Source: Thermoanaerobaculia bacterium
Lineage (GTDB): Bacteria; Acidobacteriota; Thermoanaerobaculia; Multivoradales; JAHEKO01
Assembly: GCA_947259925.1 (NCBI GenBank)
Contig: CAMYOG010000050.1
Location: forward strand, 28,374 to 92,373
DNA: 64,000 nucleotides
Direction of reading: 5' to 3'
How positions within the stretch are numbered: position 1 is the first letter of the stretch; the number at the start of each line of letters is the position of its first letter. Position numbers and translations under genes: made by a program. The notes under the pieces are model-generated. The model was not told the DNA's origin. It did not search any database and saw only the letters and a program-made list of their open reading frames with translations. Shown here piece after piece: positions 1 to 7,877 of the stretch.

Positions 1-284
1 GAGAGCCCTTCACCGTCGGCGAACCGGTACTGGAAGAGCCGCGCCAGCTGGTCCTCGTCGTCGGCCAGCGCGACGATGCAGTTGCGTACGTCGCCCGGCG
101 GCAGGACGCCGAGCTCGCGCCGGAGGCGCCCCGAGGAGCCGCCGTCGTCGGCCATCGTCACCACAGCCTTCAGGTCCTCGAGCTGCGCCCCGACGTGGTG
201 CTTGAGTCCGCGCAGCAGCACCGCCAATCCCGAGCCGCCGCCGACCGCGACCAGGCGACTCGACGGCTGGATCCGGCTAGTCAC
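1..284 (-). CDS. yvcK: YvcK/CofD-like gluconeogenesis factor, N-terminal part (partial)
   Basis: The minus strand reads open from a GTG at 284 to the left edge, giving the first 94 residues. They contain the YvcK N-terminal pattern: a glycine-rich [17 protein letters not shown] loop, then the motif [16 protein letters not shown], then LPPGDVRNC and VALADDE. YvcK-family proteins bind UDP-sugars and affect carbon flux and cell-wall homeostasis in the cytoplasm. An upstream ATG in another register hits a stop at once. The GTG follows a CGGGAG ribosome-binding sequence, so it is the likely start. The gene lies 31 bases downstream of the HTH-TPR gene on the same strand and is probably cotranscribed with it. 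The C-terminal two thirds lie outside the window. Confidence 0.85.
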   Translation of the reverse strand, partial: MTSRIQPSSRLVAVGGGSGLAVLLRGLKHHVGAQLEDLKAVVTMADDGGSSGRLRRELGVLPPGDVRNCIVALADDEDQLARLFQYRFADGEGL

Positions 285-315
285 GAGGGCTCCCGAACGA
301 GGAGCATACCAACCC

Positions 316-948
316 CTACTCGGCGGCTTCGAAGAGCGCGGCGTAGTCTTCCTCGGCCCGCAGCGCGTCGAAGTCCGAGTCGTAGCTGGCGTGCACGCGG
401 TTCCTCGGATCCATCGAGATCGCCGTCTCGAGCAGGCTGGCCGCCTTCTCCAGATCACCCCGCACGGCGTGGATCGCGGACGCCAGATAAGCGAACTTGT
501 CGTCCTTGCCGGCTCGACCGCCCCGGGTGCAGATGTCGAGCGCCTCGTCCAGGTTGCCCCGATTGCGCTCGAAGACGGCCAGCAGGAACGGATCGTCGGG
601 CCGGCGGGGCTTGCTGAGATGGCGGTCACACACTTCCAGGTATTTCTGAGCCCCCATCCGGAGCTCCGGCTGATCGGTCTCCTTCAGTACCTGCTCGAAG
701 AACTTCTTCGCGTCACGCCACTTCTTGGCGTAGAGCGCCCGCGTCCCCTTGATGTAGACCGCGACCAGCGGATCGTGCTCGATACGTATCTCGGCCACGC
801 TGTCCTTGGACGCCAACCCCAGCTCGGTCAGCTTGGCGGTTAGCTGCTCCCGATCGACCTTGAACCGTTCGGCGAGCTCGGCGGTTCTCTTCTTCTTCGC
901 GTATCGCTTCAGATAGGTGATATCCGCGCTCTTCCACCGCTTGGCCAT
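316..948 (-). CDS. HTH-like plus TPR-type repeat protein, downstream of MglA
   Basis: 210 residues. Residues 1-45 are strongly basic and look like a Myb/GcrA-type helix-turn-helix: [20 protein letters not shown] followed by [18 protein letters not shown]. Residues 65-200 are helical repeats with TPR-like Ala/Leu spacing ([19 protein letters not shown], then [17 protein letters not shown], then AISMDPRNR). TPR domains bind protein partners; whether the N-terminal part binds DNA is inference. It starts 13 bases after the MglA stop on the same strand, so a working link to the GTPase/roadblock pair is plausible. No signal peptide or membrane segment is visible, so it should be cytoplasmic. I do not recognise a named family. 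Confidence 0.8.
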   Translation of the reverse strand: MAKRWKSADITYLKRYAKKKRTAELAERFKVDREQLTAKLTELGLASKDSVAEIRIEHDPLVAVYIKGTRALYAKKWRDAKKFFEQVLKETDQPELRMGAQKYLEVCDRHLSKPRRPDDPFLLAVFERNRGNLDEALDICTRGGRAGKDDKFAYLASAIHAVRGDLEKAASLLETAISMDPRNRVHASYDSDFDALRAEEDYAALFEAAE

Positions 949-961
949 TCTTCGCCTTCCC

Positions 962-1546
962 CTACTTCTTTCTCAATTCCACGAGAACCTGCTTCGCCAC
1001 CGACTTGAGAGTATCGAAGACTCCCAGACCGTCCGTGGCGACGGCCTCGAACGTCGGCTCCCTCTTGTAGTTCAGCATCCGGTACATCTCGTCACTCGGT
1101 ACCGCGCCGTTGATGTCGCGCTTGTTGAACTGGAGCGCCAGCGGCATCGTGACCAGGTCGAACCCGTGGTCGCGAAGGTTCGACTCCAGATTGCGAATCG
1201 ATTCGACGTTCGCCTCCATCCTCTCGGGCTGGCTGTCAGCAACGAAGACGACGCCGTCGACACCTTTCAGAATCAGCCTCCGACTGGCGTCGTAGAAGAC
1301 CTGGCCGGGCACGGTATAGAGATGGAAGCGGGTGTTGAACCCCCGGATCGTGCCGAGGTCGAGCGGCAGGAAATCGAAGAATAGCGTCCGATCCGCCTCG
1401 GTCGCCAGCGAGATCATCTTGCCCTTACGCTCGGGCGCGGTCTTGTGGTAGATGTACTGCAGGTTGGTCGTCTTGCCGCCGAGACCGGGACCGTAGTAGA
1501 CGATCTTGCAGTTAATCTCTCGAGCCGCGTAATTGATGAATGTCAT
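962..1546 (-). CDS. mglA: MglA-like small Ras-family GTPase
   Basis: 194 residues, the usual MglA length. The P-loop GPGLGGKTT is at residues 19-27. The Walker B region reads [11 protein letters not shown], with Thr where Ras has Asp, as is typical of MglA. QFNKRDI supplies the N/TKxD guanine-specificity motif. In Myxococcus and Thermus MglA is a polarity switch whose GTP hydrolysis is stimulated by the roadblock protein MglB. Here a roadblock gene lies 63 bases upstream on the same strand and a TPR gene directly downstream, so the pair probably works together in cell polarity, motility or envelope organisation. The process controlled here cannot be read from the sequence. Confidence 0.95.
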   Translation of the reverse strand: MTFINYAAREINCKIVYYGPGLGGKTTNLQYIYHKTAPERKGKMISLATEADRTLFFDFLPLDLGTIRGFNTRFHLYTVPGQVFYDASRRLILKGVDGVVFVADSQPERMEANVESIRNLESNLRDHGFDLVTMPLALQFNKRDINGAVPSDEMYRMLNYKREPTFEAVATDGLGVFDTLKSVAKQVLVELRKK

Positions 1547-1609
1547 GCCCTAAGCGCCGGTCTCGGCCGGCTTCGCGACGGGCCGCGCCCGTCGTCGCCT
1601 GCCCACCCG

Positions 1610-2104
1610 CTACTCGCTGAACAGCGCGTCGATGTCTTCGTCGGTAATCTCTGAGAAGGGGCTGGGCTCAGCCTCTCCCTGAAAGCCCATCTCGGCCTTC
1701 TGATCCATCTGTTCGAAGACCCGATCCATCTCGCTGCTCGCCCGCTTTACCCGCAACCGGACCAAGCCCAGGGACGACCGTTCGTCGAAGATCACCAGAA
1801 GGATGGCCCGCCGGGCCACGATGGAAATGTGGATGTGGTCTCTCTGGCCCTCGTGGAAGAGGACCGAGAACTCGCGTTCTCCGATCAGCTTGGCCAGACC
1901 GTCGGTCGCCGCGACGTTACCGGCCGTCAGCGAGGCGAGCGACGTGCTGTCGAACTGATCGGTATCGCCCGCGGCAGCGATGTGCTGGCCGTTGCGATCG
2001 ATCAGAAAGACCGCCTTGGCGTTGGCGTCCAGTCGCAGTCTGCGCAGGGAGCTCTCGAGGTGTCGGAACTCCTCTTCGTAGACCTCCATGCGTGCCAGAG
2101 ACAT
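1610..2104 (-). CDS. mglB: Roadblock/LC7 domain protein (MglB-like)
   Basis: 164 residues. An N-terminal helix is followed by the roadblock/LC7 pattern AVFLIDRNGQHIAAAGD (about residues 31-47), then SLASLTAGNVAATDGLAKLI and a strand-rich IHISIVARRAILLVIFDE. An acidic tail ends in ITDEDIDALFSE. MglB homodimers act as the GTPase-activating partner of MglA, and adjacency to the mglA gene supports that role. The acidic C-terminal extension after residue 135 is longer than a minimal roadblock domain and could bind a partner. The next in-frame Met is at residue 6; the first is used because both leave the domain intact. Confidence 0.88.
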   Translation of the reverse strand: MSLARMEVYEEEFRHLESSLRRLRLDANAKAVFLIDRNGQHIAAAGDTDQFDSTSLASLTAGNVAATDGLAKLIGEREFSVLFHEGQRDHIHISIVARRAILLVIFDERSSLGLVRLRVKRASSEMDRVFEQMDQKAEMGFQGEAEPSPFSEITDEDIDALFSE

Positions 2105-2171
2105 GCCGATTACAGTCCTTGAGAAGCTATCATACCGCCCTGTTTCGCCTGCTCACTGTTGAGTACGACAC

Positions 2172-2927
2172 TCACTTCTGCTCGTGGAAGCTGGTGACGA
2201 TATACGTCCCGGAGCGCTGGTCCTTCTTCAACTTGACGATCTTCTGCTTCTGGGCCTCCTCGAGCAGATCGGAGAAGGTCGAAAAGCCGTAGTAGCTCTC
2301 GTTGAACGACGGCCGCTTGCGCTGCATCGTCTGCTTGATCATCGAGCCCCACAGAACGTCCTTGTTCTCACGCATCAGCGCCTTGATCGCGTCGACCAGG
2401 TAGTTCATGACCTCGCTCTTGCGCTTGGTCAGACCCTTGACCACCGGCGCCTTCTGGGTGTCGCGCCAGACGTCCTCGTAGAAGATGAACTCGTCGCAGT
2501 TGTCGATCAGCAGCTTCGACGAGGAGTTCTTCACCCCGAGGCCGATCACCTGCTTGTTGCTCTCCTTGAGCTTCGAGACCAGGGGCGAGAAGTCACTGTC
2601 GCCCGACATGACCACGAAGGTGTCGAGGTGCTCCTTGGCGTAGCAGAGCTCCATGGCGTCGACCGCCATTTTGATGTCGGCGCTGTTCTTTCCCGAGATC
2701 CGTTTCTGGGGGATGTCGATCAGCTCGATGCCCGCCTCGTGGCAGGTGCGCTTGTACTCGCTGTAGCGCTCCCAGTCGGCGTACGCCTTCTTGACGATCA
2801 CCTTCCCCTTCTCGAGGATTCGGGCCAGAGCCAGGTTGATGTCGAATTTCTTGATGTCGGAGTCTCTGACTCCGAGCGCTATGTTCTCTAGATCGCACAG
2901 CAGCGCGATCTTCATCTCATCGTTCAC
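2172..2927 (-). CDS. NYN domain (LabA/MARF1-like) putative RNase with C-terminal LOTUS/OST-HTH domain
   Basis: 251 residues. The NYN/PIN-like nuclease domain covers residues 6-150 and keeps the acidic residues expected of the fold: D12 in ALLCDLENI, D84 in KNSADIKMAVD, and D110/D112 in MSGDSDFSPLV. Residues 165-245 form a winged-helix OST-HTH/LOTUS domain (GSMIKQTMQRKRPSFNE, then STFSDLLEEAQ, then the LKKDQRSGTYIV wing). NYN-LOTUS proteins are thought to act on RNA, with the LOTUS domain binding RNA or a partner. It lies upstream of the roadblock gene on the same strand with a 67-base gap, so cotranscription is possible. The RNA target is unknown. Confidence 0.88.
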   Translation of the reverse strand: MNDEMKIALLCDLENIALGVRDSDIKKFDINLALARILEKGKVIVKKAYADWERYSEYKRTCHEAGIELIDIPQKRISGKNSADIKMAVDAMELCYAKEHLDTFVVMSGDSDFSPLVSKLKESNKQVIGLGVKNSSSKLLIDNCDEFIFYEDVWRDTQKAPVVKGLTKRKSEVMNYLVDAIKALMRENKDVLWGSMIKQTMQRKRPSFNESYYGFSTFSDLLEEAQKQKIVKLKKDQRSGTYIVTSFHEQK

Positions 2928-3068
2928 GGTAGTTTTGTTTCCTTTTGAATCGGCCGCGGCGGCGGCCTAGCTATGGCGCAAAGTCGGAGTGGAGGCGGAC
3001 CCGACGGGCCGGTCGGCTCGACGCCTGCGCGGATCGTAGCACTCCGCGGCGGGAAAGGGCAGCCGCGG

Positions 3069-3422
3069 TCAAGGGTCGCTCCGATTCGTCGGGCCACCGC
3101 CGCCCGCTTCGTCCCAGCCCGGATAGGCCACCAGGTCCTGGCTTCTGAGCTGACGAACGAGAAGCCCCACACGCTCCTCGGCCGGCTCGATATCGGCGCC
3201 GAACTCGGCGCGCATCCCCTCGGCGAGCTCGCTCACCGAGCGCGTGCCGTCGAGGCGCGTCCAGGCGTAGCTGCCCTTCTCGTCGAGCCGGATCCGGCGC
3301 GTCGACATCAGGAATCCGATCCAGTGTAGCGGCGACCGGTACCACGGCCGAGCCGGCGGCGGCCGCTCGATGACCACGCGGCCGTCGATCTCCCGCCACT
3401 CGGCGCAACGGGTTGGACACAA
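3069..3422 (-). CDS. PqqD-like (RRE-fold) small protein
   Basis: At least 117 residues. It shows a PqqD/RRE winged-helix pattern: STRRIRLDEKGSYAWTRLDG, then RSVSELAEGMRAEFG, then a VGLLVRQLRSQDLV helix. The listed start is a TTG at 3422. The reading frame stays open upstream to the stop of the OPT gene and encodes ESINLLDLCPTRCAEW, which looks like genuine protein, so the true start is probably a non-standard codon (for example CTG) near 3471, right after the transporter stop. PqqD domains deliver peptide precursors to radical SAM enzymes, but no PqqA, PqqE or other RiPP gene is visible here. Its role is unknown; translational coupling to the transporter is inferred. Confidence 0.72.
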   Translation of the reverse strand: MCPTRCAEWREIDGRVVIERPPPARPWYRSPLHWIGFLMSTRRIRLDEKGSYAWTRLDGTRSVSELAEGMRAEFGADIEPAEERVGLLVRQLRSQDLVAYPGWDEAGGGGPTNRSDP

Positions 3423-3473
3423 GTCGAGCAGATTGATCGACTCGAGCGGATCTTCGGGTCTCGGCAGGGTGAG

Positions 3474-5459
3474 CTACTCGACCTTCGTAGTCGGCATGCC
3501 GCCCTCGCGCATCTTGTTGATCGGCAGCCAGACCAGCAGATAGATCAGCACCGGATAGACGACCAGGCTGAGCAGGAAGCTGGGGGTCATCGCCGGCGTC
3601 ACCGCATCCCTCATGCGCAGCAGCCACGGAAGGAAGTCTCCTCCGAGCACCAGGAAGGCGAGCAGCACGGCCATCAGCGCCTCACCGGCTATGAACCCGG
3701 ACGAGAGCAGGATCCCCATGTTGTCGGCCCGGGTGGTCTGCTCCTCCGTGGCTCCGGACTTCTTGAGTCGGGTCTCCAGCATCCACTTGATCAGGCCGCC
3801 GACGAAGATCGCGCAGGTCGACTCGAACGGCAGGTACATACCGACCGCGATCAGCATCGGTGAGGGCGATCCGATCAGGATCAGGCCGAAGGCCAGGAAC
3901 ATGCCGACGATCACCAGGGGCCACGCCATCTCGCCGCCGACGATGCCGTTGGCCATCAGTGCCATGAGACCTGCCTGAGGCGCCGGCAGCTCGGCCGAGC
4001 CGATGGTGTAGACGCGATGCAGGGCCATCAGCGGCCAGGCCAGCACCAGGGCGGCAACGAAGACACCGATCAGCTCACCGACCTCCATCCGCCAGGGGGT
4101 GCCGCCCAGGATGTGGCCGACCTTGAGGTCCTGCATCATGTCGCCGGCGATACCGGCGGCGCAGCAGACGACACCCGCCACGGCGAGGACCGCGGCGACA
4201 CCGTGGACGTCGGTCAGCCCGAGAAAGACCATCAGCACCGCCGAGATCAGGAGTGCGCTCAGGGTCAGACCCGAGATCGGGTTGTTCGAGCTGCCGATGA
4301 GAGCCACCAGGTATCCGGCGACCGCGGCGAACAGGAAGCCCAGGATCACCATGACCACCGTCAGGACGATCGCGCCTCCCAGGTTCTGGGCGAAGTAGTA
4401 GTAGAGGAAGAAGGTGGCCACCGCCATGACCGCGATCGCCGCGAAGACCTTCTTGACGTCCAGGTCGACGTCGGTGCGGTCGGCGCCACCGGCCTTGGCG
4501 GCGCCGATGTCCTTGATCGCCTTGCTGATACCGGCGACCAGGGAGCTGCGGAGGGTGTAGAGCGTGTAGAAGGCGGCGACGATCATCGTTCCTACCGCCA
4601 GCGGACGAATCTGGCGTGACCAGACGGAGTTGGCCAGGGCGATCATCTCGGCGTCGCCCTCCAGCCCGGCCGAAAGCGCCGGGTTCAGAAAGACCGCCAG
4701 CGGCACCAGCAGCAGCCAGCCCATCACCGCTCCAGCGAACAGCACCGCCGAGACCCGCAAGCCGACGATGTAGCCGACCCCGATCAGCGCCGGCGACGCG
4801 GCCGGGGTCGCGAACAGGATGCCCCCGGTATAGGAGAGCCGCTCCGAGAGCACCTGGATGTTCGACTCGGCGAAGCCCATGAACCAGTTCTTGCTCTGCT
4901 GCACGATCTGGACGCCGTTCGAGTTCTTGAGCAGCTCCCAGAAACCCGCCAAGGCCATGGCGCCGAAGACGTACTTGGCGCCGGTCTGGCCACCCTGCCC
5001 GGCCTTGACGATCTCGGCGGCAGCAACGCTCTCGGGAAAGGGCAGATCCGCCTCCACCACCAGGGTTCGGCGCAGCACGATCACGAACAGAACGCCCAGG
5101 ACACCGCCTACGAGCATGATCGCGGTGCTCTCCCAGTAGCGCAGCTCCGACCAGGCGCCGCTGATGACGAACGCCGGGATGGTGAAGATCGCTCCCGCTA
5201 CCAGCGCTTCACCAACCGAGGCAGAGGTTCGGGCGACGTTCTCTTCCAGAATCGTCCCGCCGAAGACGCGAAGTGCCGCCATGGCGACGACCGCGGCGGG
5301 GAACGTCGCGGCAACCGTCAGACCGGCTTTCATGCCCAGGTAGGCGTTGGCCATGCCCAGCACCACCGCCATGATGGCGCCGAGAAAGACGGCCTTGAAC
5401 GTCAGCTCGGCCATGCTCTGCGAGGCCGGTACGAACGGCTTGAATTCCTTCTTGTCCAT
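3474..5459 (-). CDS. OPT family oligopeptide transporter
   Basis: About 661 residues from the ATG at 5459, which follows GGAGGGTTC. An upstream in-frame codon at 5498 lacks such a site. The protein has roughly 14-16 hydrophobic segments and OPT-type stretches: GMANAYLGMKAGLTVAATFP near the N-terminus, and SSNNPISGLTLSALL and QDLKVGHILGGTPWRMEVGE in the middle. OPT proteins are proton-coupled inner-membrane importers of small peptides or metal chelates. The nearby exported proteases and cytosolic peptidases favour peptide uptake, as inference. The gene ends directly against the PqqD-like gene on the same strand. Confidence 0.92.
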   Translation of the reverse strand: MDKKEFKPFVPASQSMAELTFKAVFLGAIMAVVLGMANAYLGMKAGLTVAATFPAAVVAMAALRVFGGTILEENVARTSASVGEALVAGAIFTIPAFVISGAWSELRYWESTAIMLVGGVLGVLFVIVLRRTLVVEADLPFPESVAAAEIVKAGQGGQTGAKYVFGAMALAGFWELLKNSNGVQIVQQSKNWFMGFAESNIQVLSERLSYTGGILFATPAASPALIGVGYIVGLRVSAVLFAGAVMGWLLLVPLAVFLNPALSAGLEGDAEMIALANSVWSRQIRPLAVGTMIVAAFYTLYTLRSSLVAGISKAIKDIGAAKAGGADRTDVDLDVKKVFAAIAVMAVATFFLYYYFAQNLGGAIVLTVVMVILGFLFAAVAGYLVALIGSSNNPISGLTLSALLISAVLMVFLGLTDVHGVAAVLAVAGVVCCAAGIAGDMMQDLKVGHILGGTPWRMEVGELIGVFVAALVLAWPLMALHRVYTIGSAELPAPQAGLMALMANGIVGGEMAWPLVIVGMFLAFGLILIGSPSPMLIAVGMYLPFESTCAIFVGGLIKWMLETRLKKSGATEEQTTRADNMGILLSSGFIAGEALMAVLLAFLVLGGDFLPWLLRMRDAVTPAMTPSFLLSLVVYPVLIYLLVWLPINKMREGGMPTTKVE

Positions 5460-5558
5460 GAACCCTCCGCGGGTCAGAGATTTACAGGGTCGCGGCATTG
5501 TACCGTCCGCGCCCTGCCCGGTCGAGGGCGCGTGACCCGTGGAGGAACGGCGAGCGGA

Positions 5559-6314
5559 CTAGAAGCTCAGGGAAGCGCCCAGATAGGGCCCGGACAGCTC
5601 GAGGTCGAGCCGGTCGTCGTCGTCCTCGAGGTCGAGATCCAGCAGTCGGTAGCCACCGAAGACGCTCAGCACCTTGACCGGCGAGTACTTGATCCCCAGC
5701 TCCGCCTCGAGCATCTCACCGTAATCGAGGCCCGGCGCATAGCCGACCTCGCCGACGATCCGCAAGGTCGGGATCGGGCTCGCTTCGAAGCCGAGACCGA
5801 CCGAGGCGAACCCGGTCTCCTGCGTCTCGCGCGCCGCCACCAGGGGGATGGCGAGCACGCTGCCGAGCAGCTCGGCCTCGGCGCGCAGCGCCTTCACCTC
5901 GAGAATCGGACCGATCCGGAAGTTCTCGCTAGCCCTGATCAGCCAGCCGACCCCCAGCCGACCGTAGTCGAGGTCGAGCTGTGACGCGACGTCGAACGCC
6001 ACCGGAAAGGTGAAGCCGCCGAAGTCGATGTCCTCGCTGATGTTGGCGTCGCCGCTGAAGCTCATTGGCGTGTAGGCGAAGCGAACGACGAGCGGCCCGG
6101 GCATCCGCCAGGTGAGCCTGATGTCGAACGCGTCGTCCTCCTCGATGGCGAGAGTCTCGGGTAGCTGGATCTCGGTGCCCCTGCCCCGCTCGACGACCCG
6201 GATGCTGCCGTCCATCTCGAGCAGCCAGATCCGCGCCTCGAGCTCGGCCTCGGCGAGCAGCGGGGCGGGCAGGCAGATCAGGGCTAGGGCTACCAGGAGT
6301 CTCTTGAAGTGCAC
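5559..6314 (-). CDS. Outer-membrane beta-barrel protein
   Basis: About 251 residues from the GTG at 6314, preceded by GAGGAGAGCGAAC. The start listed by a simple ORF scan (6383) is rejected because the segment between is arginine-rich and has no ribosome-binding site. Residues 2-21 are a signal peptide (FKRLLVALALICLPAPLLAE). The mature part has alternating strand patterns with frequent Gly, Phe and Tyr, such as LRIVGEVGYAPGLDYGE and VLSVFGGYRLLDLDLED, and ends SGPYLGASLSF with a terminal Phe as is usual for outer-membrane barrels. Function is unknown. It is flanked on the same strand by the OPT transporter downstream and a phosphatase upstream. Confidence 0.78.
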   Translation of the reverse strand: MHFKRLLVALALICLPAPLLAEAELEARIWLLEMDGSIRVVERGRGTEIQLPETLAIEEDDAFDIRLTWRMPGPLVVRFAYTPMSFSGDANISEDIDFGGFTFPVAFDVASQLDLDYGRLGVGWLIRASENFRIGPILEVKALRAEAELLGSVLAIPLVAARETQETGFASVGLGFEASPIPTLRIVGEVGYAPGLDYGEMLEAELGIKYSPVKVLSVFGGYRLLDLDLEDDDDRLDLELSGPYLGASLSF

Positions 6315-6398
6315 GTTCGCTCTCCTCGATGTCGGCCTGACGTTACGGCTTCGCGCGGGGGAGCGGAATGGAGTACGACACACCGCGCCCGGGGCGAG

Positions 6399-7757
6399 CT
6401 ACGATGCCGGTCCGAGATCGCCGGCCCTGACCACCACCAGGGTCAGATCGTCGACCTGTTCGGCGGCACCCTGGAAGCGCGCAATACCGTCGACGATCGC
6501 GTCGCGCACGTCGTCGACACCCGAGCCGTCGACCGCTGCGCGCGCCAGCCGCATCAGGCGATCTTCCCCGAAGGTCGCGCCACTGGCGTCGGTGGTCTCC
6601 AGGACACCGTCGGTGTAGAGCACCAGCGTGTCGCCGCGGACGAGCGCTTGCCGCTCCGCCTGGTAGTCGGGCGACAGCCGGGTGCCGAGCGGCAGACCAC
6701 TGGTGCCGATCAGTCGCGCTTCGCCGCCTTCGGCGGCCAGCCAGAGGAGCGGAGGGTGCCCGGCGTTGGCCAGGGTGACGGTGGCGCTGCGGCGATCGAT
6801 CAGGGCGATCTGGAGGGTCACGAACATGCGGCTCGGCGCGGTCTCACGGACCATTCGATTCAACCGCTCGAGCACCACAACCGGCTGCGCCAGCTCCTCG
6901 CTCAACAGGTGGAGACCGCTGCGGACTCCCGACAGCACCAAGCCGCTCGCCACGCCATGACCGGCGACGTCGCCGATGACCAGCACCAGTCGATCGGCGT
7001 CGAGCTCGAAGTACTCGTAGTAATCGCCGCCCACCTCGCTCGCCGGGATCGAGGTCCCGGACGAAGCGAGCCACCCGAGCTCCGGGGTGACGCGCGGCAG
7101 CATGCTGAGCTGAATCTCGCGGGCGTCCATCAGCTCGCCGCGCATCCGCGCCTCCTCGCGCTCGCGCGCCACCTCGCGCCGCCACACCATCAGGAAACGG
7201 TTGCGATTCCGTCGCGTCAGGTAGACGGCGATCGCACTGGCGATCAACGCCGCCACCGCCGCACCGATCAGGAGGCCGGCTCGGGCACCCCAGGTCGGAG
7301 GCATCCCTTCGCGGGTCGTGAGCCAGGCGGCGAGCGCGAAGAAGCCGAGCTGTAGCGAGGTGTACTCGACCCAGCGCATGCGGAAGAACATCAGCGACGC
7401 CGGAAAGAGATAGCCGGCGAAGACGTAGGCCGGTTCGGGGTCTTCGAGCAGCATCGAGAGCACCGCCGCCGCCGCGTGACTGCCCAGGAAGGCGATCAGG
7501 AGCTGCCGCGCGGACTCGAGCGCCAGACGGCTGCGGCGCCCGAAGATCAGGAACAGATCGATCGCCAGCGCTGCGCCCCACAGCCCCGTGAGCAGCGGGT
7601 GACCGGTGCTCAGGCTGGTGATCAGCCCGACCAGCGCTCCCGGGGTCGCCACGATCAACGCCCAGCGGAGAACCGATCGATTGGCGCCGTCGAAGAAGCG
7701 CTGAACCGCCTTCCGCTCGGGCAGCCGGGTCAGATCGGAAAGTGGGGGAACGCTCAC
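6399..7757 (-). CDS. Membrane-anchored SpoIIE/RsbU-type PP2C serine phosphatase
   Basis: 452 residues. Residues 30-185 hold about six membrane segments. A charged linker (REVAREREEARMRGELMDAR) leads into the SpoIIE phosphatase domain, residues 205-445. Metal-binding acidic motifs are present: SEVGGDYYEYFELD, VIGDVAGHGVASGL, LYTDGVLETTD and the final EQVDDLTLVVVR. Such enzymes usually dephosphorylate anti-sigma-factor antagonists in partner-switching pathways, in response to a signal sensed by the membrane part. No antagonist or anti-sigma kinase gene is adjacent, so its partner must lie elsewhere. It is transcribed away from the S8 protease gene, sharing a 120-base promoter region. Confidence 0.9.
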   Translation of the reverse strand: MSVPPLSDLTRLPERKAVQRFFDGANRSVLRWALIVATPGALVGLITSLSTGHPLLTGLWGAALAIDLFLIFGRRSRLALESARQLLIAFLGSHAAAAVLSMLLEDPEPAYVFAGYLFPASLMFFRMRWVEYTSLQLGFFALAAWLTTREGMPPTWGARAGLLIGAAVAALIASAIAVYLTRRNRNRFLMVWRREVAREREEARMRGELMDAREIQLSMLPRVTPELGWLASSGTSIPASEVGGDYYEYFELDADRLVLVIGDVAGHGVASGLVLSGVRSGLHLLSEELAQPVVVLERLNRMVRETAPSRMFVTLQIALIDRRSATVTLANAGHPPLLWLAAEGGEARLIGTSGLPLGTRLSPDYQAERQALVRGDTLVLYTDGVLETTDASGATFGEDRLMRLARAAVDGSGVDDVRDAIVDGIARFQGAAEQVDDLTLVVVRAGDLGPAS

Positions 7758-7877
7758 GCCAGCAGTCTAACGGCTGACCCCTAGGCGAGGTTCCGTCGGC
7801 AGTGCTCATTTCCCGGTCCTGGGCGTATGATCGAGCCAGCGACCCGCTTTCGAATGCGACCCGGCAAGGAGGCTCCA

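Noticed and set aside
76..843. 255-residue plus-strand ORF at the left edge
   Set aside because: The minus strand encodes the YvcK N-terminus and the HTH-TPR protein there; the plus frame is Arg/Pro-rich shadow.
2971..3627. 218-residue minus-strand ORF over the PqqD-like gene
   Set aside because: Arg/Ala-rich, no domain, and out of frame with both the PqqD-like protein and the OPT transporter.
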